DNA of 64,000 nt. Source: Sandaracinus amylolyticus (GTDB lineage: Bacteria; Myxococcota_A; Polyangia; Polyangiales; Sandaracinaceae). This document shows, one piece after another, positions 17,705 to 25,600 of the stretch. Location: positions 10,478,001 to 10,542,000 of the forward strand of contig NZ_CP070225.1 in NCBI RefSeq assembly GCF_021631985.1, given 5' to 3'. A program made the translations under genes and the position numbers. Within the stretch, counting starts at the first letter, position 1; each line of letters starts with the position of its first letter. The notes under the pieces were generated by a model that searched no databases, was not told the DNA's origin, and saw only the letters and a list, made by a program, of their open reading frames with translations.

Positions 17705-18615
17705 GCCGCGTGCGTCGTGTGCGCGCCGAAGGCGTGGATCTGCACGTCGTGGAGGACGGAGAGCCGGGCCGTCCGCCCGTGCTCCTCGTGCACGGCTTCC
17801 CCGACGATCACGAGGTCTATTCGCGCGTCGTGCCGGAGCTCGCGCGCGACTTCCACGTCGCACGCTTCGATCTGCGCGGCGTCGGTGCGAGCAGCGCGCC
17901 CGCGAGCCCGAGCGGCTATCGCATCGACGCGGTGATCCGCGATCTCGACGCGGTGATCGACGCGACGTTCGGCACCGGTGCGCGCGCCCACGTCGTCGGG
18001 CACGACTGGGGATCGATCCTCGCGTTCTCGTACGTCGCCGATGCGATCGGCAGCACGCGCGCGCGCTCGTTCACCAGCGTGAGCGGACCGCACCTCGGGA
18101 TCGCGTGGTCGACGATGTTGCGCTCGCTCCGCTCGAGCGCGCATCGCGGCGGCGCGCTGAGGCAGCTCGCGTCGAGCTGGTACACCCTCGCGTTCCACGC
18201 GCCGTTCGCGCCGTCGTTCCTCGCGAGCGGCTCCGGCATGCGAGCGATGCGGCGCGCGCTGATCGAAGGCGGCGTGCCGCTCGACGATCCCTATCTCGAC
18301 GTGAGCAGCCTCGCGATCGCGTCGCGCACCCGCCACGCGATCGAGCTCTACCGGCAGAACATGCTGCGGCCGCCGCCCGCGCCACGCGCGATCGACGTGC
18401 CGACGCTGGTGGTGATCCCGGAGCGCGATCCCTTCGTGCGCCCCGAGGTGCACGCGTTCCTCGGCGAGCACGCGAAGGACCTCGAGGTGCGTCGGCTCGA
18501 CGCGGGCCACTGGGTCCCGCGCTCGCACCCTCGGTGGCTCGCCTCGGCGATCCGCGAATTCACCGCACGCGTGGACGCGCGCAAGCGTGGCGCGTCCGAG
18601 GAGGTGAGCCGATGA
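17701..18615 (+). CDS. Alpha/beta hydrolase, epoxide-hydrolase/dehalogenase-like
   Basis: A 304-residue alpha/beta hydrolase. The oxyanion segment VLLVHGFPDDHEVYS is followed by the nucleophile elbow VGHDWGS, in which Asp is the nucleophile, as in epoxide hydrolases and haloalkane dehalogenases. The acid is probably Asp in VVIPERDPFV and the base His in DAGHWVPR. Asp as nucleophile argues against a simple esterase. The ATG at 17701 overlaps the M24 stop (ATGA), so the two are coupled. Within this operon it could open an epoxide made by a diiron or other oxygenase and pass a diol or alcohol to the next gene's dehydrogenase; that order is inference. Confidence 0.85.
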   Translation: MSRVRRVRAEGVDLHVVEDGEPGRPPVLLVHGFPDDHEVYSRVVPELARDFHVARFDLRGVGASSAPASPSGYRIDAVIRDLDAVIDATFGTGARAHVVGHDWGSILAFSYVADAIGSTRARSFTSVSGPHLGIAWSTMLRSLRSSAHRGGALRQLASSWYTLAFHAPFAPSFLASGSGMRAMRRALIEGGVPLDDPYLDVSSLAIASRTRHAIELYRQNMLRPPPAPRAIDVPTLVVIPERDPFVRPEVHAFLGEHAKDLEVRRLDAGHWVPRSHPRWLASAIREFTARVDARKRGASEEVSR

Positions 18616-19448
18616 CGATGCAGGAGCTCCGAGATCGCGTGGTGCTCGTCACCGGCGCGGCCAGTGGGATCGGACGGCAGACTGCGTTCGCGTTCGCCGA
18701 GGAGGGCGCGCGCCTCGAGCTCGTCGATCTCGATCCGCGCGGGCTCGAGATCACGGCGCGCCTCGCGAGCGCGTTCGGCGCGAAGGTGAGCACGCACGTC
18801 GCCGACGTGTCGGAAGCCGCGTCGATGGAGGCGCTCGCCGCTCGCACGCCGTGCGTCGACGTGCTGGTGAACAACGCGGGCATCGGCGCGGCGGGCGCGT
18901 TCCTCGACGCGAGCCTCGAGACGTGGCGCCGCACCCTCGACGTGAACCTGATGGGTGTGGTGCACGGCTGTCGCGCGTTCGTGCCCGCGATGGTGGCGCG
19001 ACGCGCGGGCGGTCACGTGGTCAACGTCGCGTCGGTCGCGGGCCTCGCCGCACCGCGCGCGATGTCGGTCTACGCCGCGAGCAAACATGCGGTCGTCGGG
19101 CTCTCCGAGAGCCTGCGCGCCGAGCTCGCGCCGCATCGCATCGGCGTGAGCTGCATCTGTCCCGGCGTGATCGACACGCCGATCGTCGAGAAGACGCGCT
19201 TCGACGGAGAGTCGCTCGGATCGGCGGTGGTGCGCGATCGCATCGAGCGCTTCTATCGCTGGCGTCGTTATCCGCCGCGCAAGGTCGCGGACGCGATCGT
19301 GCGCGCGGTCCGGCGTGACGCCGGGATCGTCCCGGTCTCGCCCGAGAGCTGGGCGATCTGGATCGCACAGCGCGTCGCGCCGGGGCTCGTCGCGCGGCTC
19401 GGCGACGCGGAGCAGGTCTTCGCGCGCGGTGTGGAGGCGGCGCGATGA
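18612..19448 (+). CDS. Short-chain dehydrogenase/reductase
   Basis: A 278-residue classical SDR. The cofactor motif TGxxxGxG is TGAASGIG (about residues 14-21), NNAG is present, and the catalytic triad is Ser in NVASVAG plus YxxxK as YAASK. Asp in ELVDLD suggests NAD rather than NADP. PGVIDTPIV follows the active site. SDRs interconvert alcohols and ketones. The start overlaps the hydrolase stop (ATGA) and its own stop overlaps the next start in the same way. The C-terminal extension (WAIWIAQRVAPGLVARL) is typical of SDRs that act on hydrophobic substrates. It probably oxidises or reduces an intermediate handled by its operon partners. Confidence 0.9.
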   Translation: MTMQELRDRVVLVTGAASGIGRQTAFAFAEEGARLELVDLDPRGLEITARLASAFGAKVSTHVADVSEAASMEALAARTPCVDVLVNNAGIGAAGAFLDASLETWRRTLDVNLMGVVHGCRAFVPAMVARRAGGHVVNVASVAGLAAPRAMSVYAASKHAVVGLSESLRAELAPHRIGVSCICPGVIDTPIVEKTRFDGESLGSAVVRDRIERFYRWRRYPPRKVADAIVRAVRRDAGIVPVSPESWAIWIAQRVAPGLVARLGDAEQVFARGVEAAR

Positions 19449-20344
19449 CCCACCGCATCGAGAAGCGCGCGGTCCGCTTCGATTGGGAGGACGTGCCGCT
19501 GCACTGGGTCCCCGGCGACCCGTTCACCACGCACGTCGCGAACGTGCTGCACATGCTGCTGCCCGCGGGCGAGCGCTGGTTCTGCGCGGTGTACGTCGAG
19601 GCGGAGCCGCTGGTCTCGGATCCGCGTCTCGCCGAGGACGTTCGCGGCTTCATCGAGCAGGAAGCCACGCACGCGCAGGCCCACGCGGTGTTCCTCCGCG
19701 CGCTCGCGGCGAAGGGCATCGACACCGACGACTACACGCGCGAGCTTCGCTTCCTGTTCGGCAAGCTCCTCGGCCCGGCGCCGCTCGGCATCGTGGCGCT
19801 GCGCGATCCGATGCGCCGCGAGTGGCTCGTATTCCGCGTCGGTGCGATCGCGGCGATCGAGCAGTTCACGTGCGTGCTCGGGAAATGGGTGCTCGAGGCC
19901 GAGGCGCTCGACGAGGCAGGCGCGCATCCCACGATGCTCGAGATGCTGCGCTGGCACGGCGCCGAGGAGGTCGAGCACCGCAGCGTCGCGTTCGATCTCT
20001 ACGAGCACCTCGCGGGCGATGGCTCGAAGCGCTTCGTGCACATGGCGATCGTCGCGCCGGTGATGTTCGCGCTCTGGATCCGCGGGATGCGCTACCTCTT
20101 CGCGCGCGATCCCGCGACTCCCGAGCTCGCGCGCGCGCCGCTGCGCGAGCTGGTCGATCGCATCGAGCGCGTCTCGCGCGAGACCGGTCGCCTCCCGAGC
20201 CTGAAGGCGCTCGGTCGTGCGGCACTGCGCTACATCGAGAAGGACTTCCATCCGCGCGGCGAGGCCTCGCTCGAGGTCGCGCTCGAGTGGCTCGCGCGCT
20301 CGCCCGCGGTGGCGGCCGGGGTCGCGCGTCGCGCCGAGCGGTGA
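19445..20344 (+). CDS. Predicted metal-dependent hydrolase, PF10118-type
   Basis: A 299-residue protein with the features of the PF10118 metal-dependent hydrolase family: DWEDVPLHWVPGDPFTTH, ERWFCAVYVE, then two acidic-His motifs, FIEQEATHAQAH and GAEEVEHRSVAFD, about 100 residues apart. A mostly helical protein with two ExxH motifs resembles a ferritin-like diiron centre, so oxygen chemistry is possible as well as hydrolysis. Start and SDR stop overlap as ATGA. The family is poorly characterised biochemically. Co-occurrence with an SDR, an Asp-type alpha/beta hydrolase and an AraC regulator is the best clue to its role. Confidence 0.75.
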   Translation: MTHRIEKRAVRFDWEDVPLHWVPGDPFTTHVANVLHMLLPAGERWFCAVYVEAEPLVSDPRLAEDVRGFIEQEATHAQAHAVFLRALAAKGIDTDDYTRELRFLFGKLLGPAPLGIVALRDPMRREWLVFRVGAIAAIEQFTCVLGKWVLEAEALDEAGAHPTMLEMLRWHGAEEVEHRSVAFDLYEHLAGDGSKRFVHMAIVAPVMFALWIRGMRYLFARDPATPELARAPLRELVDRIERVSRETGRLPSLKALGRAALRYIEKDFHPRGEASLEVALEWLARSPAVAAGVARRAER

Positions 20345-20394
20345 GCGCGGCATCGTGCGTGCAGCTCGGCCATCGCCACGAAAGGTGATGACCG

Positions 20395-20655
20395 ATGAAC
20401 ACGCATCGCAGCATTCTCGCCACGATCGTTGCGCTCGCCCTCACCGCAGGCCTCGGCGCGTGCGACCCCGGCAGTGACACGCCCGAGACGACCACGACGA
20501 GCGGCGACGAGAAGCCCGAGATCCGCACCGACGACGACGAGGGCCTGATCGACGATCAGACCTTCGACGACGAAGAAGGCCTGGTCGACGACGAAGAGGG
20601 CGTCGTGCCCGACGACACCTTCGGCGACGAGGGCATCATCGACGACAATCCGTGA
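20395..20655 (+). CDS. Small acidic lipoprotein
   Basis: An 86-residue lipoprotein. The signal peptide MNTHRSILATIVALALTAGLGAC ends in an LGAC lipobox. The mature part of about 63 residues is extremely acidic and built from degenerate repeats of the type DDEGLIDDQTFDDEEGLVDD, in which GL/GI is flanked by Asp and Glu. No folded domain is recognised. It follows the four-gene operon by 50 bp with its own site (AAAGGTGATG). A calcium- or cation-binding surface tether is possible, but nothing shows it. Confidence 0.75.
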   Translation: MNTHRSILATIVALALTAGLGACDPGSDTPETTTTSGDEKPEIRTDDDEGLIDDQTFDDEEGLVDDEEGVVPDDTFGDEGIIDDNP

Positions 20656-20701
20656 CGCGAACGACGCGCCGGGCTCGGTCTCGAGCTCGGCGCGCCGCGT
20701 T

Positions 20702-21757
20702 TCAGAGCGCGAACACGTCGGCGAGCACGCTGTCGTCGTCGAGGCGCCGCAGGTCGCTCGGTGCGTCGTACACGACGAGCATCGAGTCGCCCTCGTCGAA
20801 CCAGTCGAACGTGCACGCGCCCTCGGCGCGATCGCGCCCGAGCTGCATCGGCAGATCGAAGAGCGGCTCGAGCGCGCCGCGACCCTGGTGCACCAGCGTG
20901 TCGTCCTTGCCCGTGTCGCGGCGCCATCGGAACACGCGATGCGCACCATCGAGCGTCATCGTCGGGCCTGCGACGATCAACACGTCGTCGCCGTGCACCA
21001 TCAGATCGCGCACGCCGAGCCCGTCGAGATCGAGCGCGTGCTTGCGATACGCGCGCTTGCGACGGCGACGCGGCGCGAGCCTGCCGTCGTCCTGCGGCTC
21101 CATCTCGAGCTCGATGACGAACGCCCACCCACGCAGCACCGGGCCGCGCAGGCCGAGCAGCACGTGATCGTCGTGGATCGCGAGCCCTTCGACGTCGAAG
21201 CCGTTGTCCTTCCCGGGGATCGGAACGCGCTCCTCGCGCGGCAGGAACGGATCGAGGTGCTCGTCGCCCTCGAGCAGATCGATCAGCGACTCCGCGTGCT
21301 CGTCGCGCGCCGCGAGGTGCGCGCAGCGGTCGAGCTGCGGCGATCCGCCCTCGAGCGGGATGCGCGTGAGCACGAAGCGCGAGAGGTCGGTCTCGATCTG
21401 CGCGAGCCGCGCCAGGTCTTCCTTGCCCTTGCGCCTCGGCTTCTTGCGCTTCGCGCTGTGCGAGCCGACCACCCAGAGCGCCTCGCCGTCGACGTGCAGC
21501 CCTTCGATGTCGATCTCGCAGTCCTCCTCGAGCCCGAGCGCGCTCGCGATCGAGACGCGACTGTGCGCGCCGTACGCGTGCGCGTGCGGTCCCTCGGGGC
21601 GCAGCGCGTCGAGCGCGGCGAGCTCGTCGGCCGCGAGCCAGAGCGTTCCGTCGTCCTCTCGCGTGACCGCCGAGAGGTTCTCGGGCACGGCGATGGCGGC
21701 ATCACCGCCGAAACCGAGCCGGATGCGACCGAGGAGACAACCGGTGCGTGCGCCCAT
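20702..21757 (-). CDS. DUF3616-family protein
   Basis: A 351-residue protein that matches DUF3616: paired motifs CEIDIEGLHVDGEALWVVGSH and NGFDVEGLAIHDDHVLLGLRGP in a beta-propeller-like repeat pattern, with RGWAFVIELEM and GVRDLMVHGDDVLIVAGPT later. No signal peptide is seen, so it is probably cytoplasmic or leaderless. No catalytic residues are evident; such propellers often bind ligands or act on phytase-like substrates. It is tail-to-tail with the acidic lipoprotein. Function unknown. Confidence 0.82.
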   Translation of the reverse strand: MGARTGCLLGRIRLGFGGDAAIAVPENLSAVTREDDGTLWLAADELAALDALRPEGPHAHAYGAHSRVSIASALGLEEDCEIDIEGLHVDGEALWVVGSHSAKRKKPRRKGKEDLARLAQIETDLSRFVLTRIPLEGGSPQLDRCAHLAARDEHAESLIDLLEGDEHLDPFLPREERVPIPGKDNGFDVEGLAIHDDHVLLGLRGPVLRGWAFVIELEMEPQDDGRLAPRRRRKRAYRKHALDLDGLGVRDLMVHGDDVLIVAGPTMTLDGAHRVFRWRRDTGKDDTLVHQGRGALEPLFDLPMQLGRDRAEGACTFDWFDEGDSMLVVYDAPSDLRRLDDDSVLADVFAL

Positions 21758-21830
21758 CGATCGCGATCATAGGCGCCGCGGGGCGCGGATCTGCGTGGGG
21801 CTTGCTCCTTCTGCTACCGTTCCGATCGCG

Positions 21831-22349
21831 ATGCGCCGCGCGACGAGAGCCCTGCTGCCAGCCGTGCTGTGGCTCGGCGCGTGCGCGCCGCACGACGGCA
21901 TCGACAGCGACCTCGAGCGCTCGCGCACGCTGGCGTCGCTCTCGCGCGAGGAGTCGGTCGCGCTGTGCGAGGCGCACGACGCGTACCTCGAGATGATGTG
22001 GAACGACGCGACGTGGGCCGAGCAGCGCTGCGTCGCAATCGCGATCGCGACCCCCGACGTGCGCAGCATCGAGCACTGCGAGCTGATCGTGCAGGACTGT
22101 CTCGAGAACCCCGATCCGTACGATCACGCGGACTGCAGCAGCGCTGGTCCGGCGCCCGCCGGGTGTCCCATCACCGTCGGCGATTCCGAGGACTGCCGCG
22201 TCGATCAGTACGAGCTGACGCGCAACGGCGGGCTCGCGTGCGAGGACCTCACGAGCCCGGACCTCCCCGAGCGCTTCGTCGAGCTCTGGCTCGAGTCGCC
22301 GCCGAGCTGCGAGCGGCTCCTCGTGCCCGAGTGCCGCCCGCCGCGCTGA
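21831..22349 (+). CDS. Cys-rich lipoprotein, hypothetical
   Basis: A 172-residue lipoprotein with signal MRRATRALLPAVLWLGAC and LGAC lipobox. The mature part contains about ten Cys (VALCEAHD, QRCVAI, EHCELIVQDC, GLACEDL, PSCERL), a pattern found in several small myxobacterial lipoproteins in this window and suggestive of disulfide-stabilised helices. No family is recognised. It is divergent from the DUF3616 gene by 73 bp and convergent with the flippase fusion, with a long hairpin between. Confidence 0.72.
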   Translation: MRRATRALLPAVLWLGACAPHDGIDSDLERSRTLASLSREESVALCEAHDAYLEMMWNDATWAEQRCVAIAIATPDVRSIEHCELIVQDCLENPDPYDHADCSSAGPAPAGCPITVGDSEDCRVDQYELTRNGGLACEDLTSPDLPERFVELWLESPPSCERLLVPECRPPR

Positions 22350-22375
22350 GGTCGGCACGGCAGACGATCGTCGCC

Positions 22376-22438
22376 GTTCACGTCGCCGTTCACGTCAACG
22401 TCAACGACGTGGACGTGAACGTGGTCGGCGACGTGAAC
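22376..22438. terminator. Bulged long hairpin between convergent genes, candidate bidirectional terminator
   Basis: A 21-nt arm (22376-22396) pairs with 22412-22420 and 22427-22438, with a single 6-nt bulge (GTGGTC) and a 15-nt loop that itself contains ACGTC/GACGT. All other positions pair exactly. The sequence is made of repeating hexamers of the kind GTTCAC / GTGAAC. It lies between the stops of two convergent genes (22349 and 22456). No T-tract follows on either strand, so rho-independent function is uncertain. Confidence 0.5.
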
Positions 22439-22455
22439 GACGCCGTCCTCCGCGA

Positions 22456-25400
22456 TCACTCCTCGCAGGCTTCGCCGGTCAGGTACCCGAGCTCGCACAG
22501 CTGACGCCGCGAGTCCGGATCGAGCTCGACCTCTTCGCCCTGCACCGCGCCCTGCGCCGCCTGCACGCGCGCCGCCTGCAGCGCGCGCTCGGTGTGCTCG
22601 AGCCCGCTCGCGTCCTCCGCGCTCACGTCGCGCGTCTCGCGCGGATCGAGATCGGTGCGGAACAGCTCGCGCGCCGGCAGACCGCGCGGATTGCCCGCGT
22701 TCGCCGTGATCAGCTTGAGCTCGTCGGTCCCGCGCAGCTCGCGCACCGACTCGAGCACGTTGCCCTCGTGGCTCTCCTCCGCGTACACGCGCGACGTGCC
22801 CTCGAAGAGGCTGCCGCCCTGCACGCCCTCGGGGCGCTCGATGCCCGCCTCGGCGAGCAGCGTCGGCATGATGTCGACGCTCTGCACCCAGTGGCGCACC
22901 ACCGTGCCCGCGCGACGACCACGCGGCAGCTTCACGAAGAGCGGCACGCGGATCTGCTCGTCGTAGAGCGTCGTGCCGTGCCAGAAGCCGCCGTGCTCGC
23001 CGAACTCCTCGCCGTGATCCGCGGTGATGACGATCGTCATGTCGTCGTAGAGACCGCGACGGCGCAGGTCCTCGACGAGCCGCCCGAAGTGCTCGTCCCA
23101 GTACGTGATCTCTCCGTCGTAGAGATGACGAAGGTGATCCGCCTCCTCGAGCGACGGAGCCTGGTGCGCCGCGCGCGCGTAGCCCGAGCCCGTGTACGGG
23201 TGCTCGAAGTACGGATCGTGCGGATCCATGTACCCGACGAACATCATCCACGGCTCGCGCGGCGCACGATCGAGCCAGCGGAAGAGGTGCGAGTTCACCG
23301 TCTCCGCGTCGCGGTACGCGGTGCCCGGCTGCACGCCGAAGAACGCGTCGCGCACGCCCTCGATGCGCTGCCGCAGGAACTGCACGAGCAGCAGCTTCGC
23401 CGCCGAGTCGTCGGCCCAGAGCACGAACTCGGGCTCGAGGTAGTGGTACTCGTCGAAGCCCTGATCGAAGTGGAAGTAGGGCCCGACGTTGTAGTTCGTG
23501 ACGAAGCCCGTGGTCTGCCAGCCGCTCGACGCGTAGGCCTCGGCCATCGTCGTCAGGTCCTCGGGCAGCGCGTCGCTCTTCGCCATCACGCCGTGCGACG
23601 ACGGATATCGACCGGTCATGATCGAGGCGAAGCTCGGGCGCGTCCAGCTCGCGTTCGCGAACGCCTGATCGAAGCGGATCGCGTCCTGCGCGAACGCATC
23701 GAGGTTCGGCGTGCGACCGCTCTCGTAGCCGTAGCTCGGCAGGTGATCGGCGCGCAGCGTGTCGACGACGACGACCAGCACGTTGCCCGCGCCCTCGGGG
23801 GCCGGCGGGCGGGTGCGACCGTTCGCGGCCTCGGCGGGCTGTCCACCCACGAGCACCGTCGTGATGCCCAGCACGATCACGCTCGCGCTCACCACGACCG
23901 GCGAGCCCCACGCGCGCAGCATCACCGCGCCCGGCTTGCGCGCGACCACGAAGCGGATCGTCGCCGCGAGCGCGAGATAGAGCACCGCCGCCGCGACCAC
24001 GCACCCGAGGAGCACCGCGAGACCCTGCGCGCTCACCCAGCGCAGCTGCTCCTCGAACACGTCGCGACGGATGCGGAACGCGCCGAGCCCGAGCGCGATC
24101 ACCGCGACCATCATCGCCGCCGAGCGCGCGTACGCCGCGGGCTCCGCGACCGCTTCGCGCTTGATGAGGCGCCCGGTCCACGCGAGGAAGCCGCCCATCA
24201 CCGCGCCGCCGAGCGCGCAGAACATCGAGTACGCGATCGCGCCGTACGCGATCACCCACCACCCGGTGCGACCCGACGCGACCACCACGACGCCCTCGCC
24301 GATGCCCACGATCAGACCCGCGAGAAGCCCCGCGCCCATGCCGATCGTCACGCCGCGACCGATCTGCGGCCACGCGCGCTCGGGCACCTCGGGGATCGCC
24401 GCCGCTGCGACCTTCTCGCGATCGGGATCGTCGACCTCGATCTTCGGCGCGTAGCCGCTGCGGCGCGCGAGGAAGAAGAACGCGCCGGTCATGCTCACGC
24501 TCATCTCGACCGCGAAGCCGAGCACCGGGATGAGCACCGCGACCGCCGTCGACACGCCGAGCGACTCGTAGAGCGCGAGCGCGGTGAGCTCGCGGATGCC
24601 GATGCCGTTCGGCGTGATCGGCACCATCGTCGCGAGGATCTGCAGCGCCGAGCCGAAGAAGACCTCGCCCACGCCGACCTGCGTCGCGCCGACCGCCTGC
24701 GCGGTGCACACGTAGATGAGGAAGTGCGTCGTGTGCACGCCCACCGCGCAGAGCACCGCGGTCACGAGCAGCGAGCTCTTGCCGCGATAGGCCTGCAGCG
24801 AGTCGACGAGCGTCTGCACGCGCACCCGCACCTTCGCGGGCAGCACGTTCGCGACCGTCGCGAAGAGCGCGGGCTTCGCGAGGAAGAGCACGCCCACCGC
24901 GATGAGCGACGCGAACGCGCCGTTCACCAGGAGCACGCCGCTCGAGCCGAGGAAGCGCGCGCCGAAGATCGAGCCGAGCATCACGACGCTGCCGAACGCG
25001 AGCCACCCGACCATCGTCTCGACCGCGATGGTCGCGGTCGCGCGCGCGACCTTCCCGGTGTGCTTCGCGACGTCGTAGATGCGCCAGCCGCCGAACCCGG
25101 TGAACCCACCTGGCGTGACCGCGCCGAAGAAGCGCGCGATCAGCAGCGACCCGACGAGGAACGACAGAGTCGGACGGATGCCCTGTCCCTTCAGCAGCGC
25201 ACGCCAGCGCACCACGTTGCAGGACACGCCCACGACGTGCACTCCGAGCGCGACCGCGATCCACTCCCAGCGCAGGCGCGCCATCACGTCGCCGATGCCC
25301 TCGGCGCCACGCTGCGCGCCCACGGTGCGCACGATGTACGCGAGCATCGCGATCGCGAGGGCGAGCTTCACGCCCATCACGATCCACTTGCGGACGCCTC

Positions 25401-25458
25401 CATTCTTCGGCGGCGAGGTCGGGGTCGAAGTCGTCGTCGGAGTCGTCTGCTCGGTCAT
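22456..25458 (-). CDS. UPF0104/LPG-synthase-type membrane domain fused to a sulfatase/phosphatase-fold domain
   Basis: A 1000-residue fusion. Residues about 20-340 are a multi-pass lysylphosphatidylglycerol-synthase-type membrane domain (GAVTPGGFTGFGGWRIYDV, PNGIGIRELTALALYESLG), the flippase-like family UPF0104. Further membrane segments lie at about 360-560. Residues about 560-950 are an alkaline-phosphatase-superfamily domain: VVVVDTLRADHLPSYG with metal ligand Asp566, then SWTRPSFASIMTGRYPSSHG. In sulfatases the nucleophile is formylglycine from Cys or Ser; here Thr606 is at that place, as in phosphoethanolamine and phosphoglycerol transferases. ITADHGEEFGEHG supplies later ligands. A membrane enzyme that transfers a phospho-group to an envelope lipid or glycan is therefore more likely than a sulfatase. 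Divergent from a glycosyltransferase. Confidence 0.85.
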   Translation of the reverse strand: MTEQTTPTTTSTPTSPPKNGGVRKWIVMGVKLALAIAMLAYIVRTVGAQRGAEGIGDVMARLRWEWIAVALGVHVVGVSCNVVRWRALLKGQGIRPTLSFLVGSLLIARFFGAVTPGGFTGFGGWRIYDVAKHTGKVARATATIAVETMVGWLAFGSVVMLGSIFGARFLGSSGVLLVNGAFASLIAVGVLFLAKPALFATVANVLPAKVRVRVQTLVDSLQAYRGKSSLLVTAVLCAVGVHTTHFLIYVCTAQAVGATQVGVGEVFFGSALQILATMVPITPNGIGIRELTALALYESLGVSTAVAVLIPVLGFAVEMSVSMTGAFFFLARRSGYAPKIEVDDPDREKVAAAAIPEVPERAWPQIGRGVTIGMGAGLLAGLIVGIGEGVVVVASGRTGWWVIAYGAIAYSMFCALGGAVMGGFLAWTGRLIKREAVAEPAAYARSAAMMVAVIALGLGAFRIRRDVFEEQLRWVSAQGLAVLLGCVVAAAVLYLALAATIRFVVARKPGAVMLRAWGSPVVVSASVIVLGITTVLVGGQPAEAANGRTRPPAPEGAGNVLVVVVDTLRADHLPSYGYESGRTPNLDAFAQDAIRFDQAFANASWTRPSFASIMTGRYPSSHGVMAKSDALPEDLTTMAEAYASSGWQTTGFVTNYNVGPYFHFDQGFDEYHYLEPEFVLWADDSAAKLLLVQFLRQRIEGVRDAFFGVQPGTAYRDAETVNSHLFRWLDRAPREPWMMFVGYMDPHDPYFEHPYTGSGYARAAHQAPSLEEADHLRHLYDGEITYWDEHFGRLVEDLRRRGLYDDMTIVITADHGEEFGEHGGFWHGTTLYDEQIRVPLFVKLPRGRRAGTVVRHWVQSVDIMPTLLAEAGIERPEGVQGGSLFEGTSRVYAEESHEGNVLESVRELRGTDELKLITANAGNPRGLPARELFRTDLDPRETRDVSAEDASGLEHTERALQAARVQAAQGAVQGEEVELDPDSRRQLCELGYLTGEACEE

Positions 25459-25582
25459 GCGTCGGCTCGTCGCGCCCGGGTGATGCGGCTGAACAAGCGT
25501 TCATCGAGGAACGCGCGAGCCGCTGAACGGGAATGCGGTAGCCGGGTGCGTTACCTGGACTCGCACCAGAGCGCAAGGAAAC

Positions 25583-25590
25583 TGCTATAC
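25583..25590 (+). promoter_or_regulatory. Possible extended -10 promoter of the glycosyltransferase gene
   Basis: The octamer TGCTATAC is an extended -10 element in a region that is otherwise nearly all G and C. A start of transcription about 7 nt downstream would fall a few bases before the GTG at 25601, so the message could be almost leaderless. No good -35 is seen at the usual distance. Weak, based on one motif. Confidence 0.3.
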
Positions 25591-25600
25591 GCCGCCGCGC

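Noticed and set aside
22456-25458. Arylsulfatase
   Set aside because: The nucleophile position is Thr, not Cys or Ser, so formylglycine cannot form.
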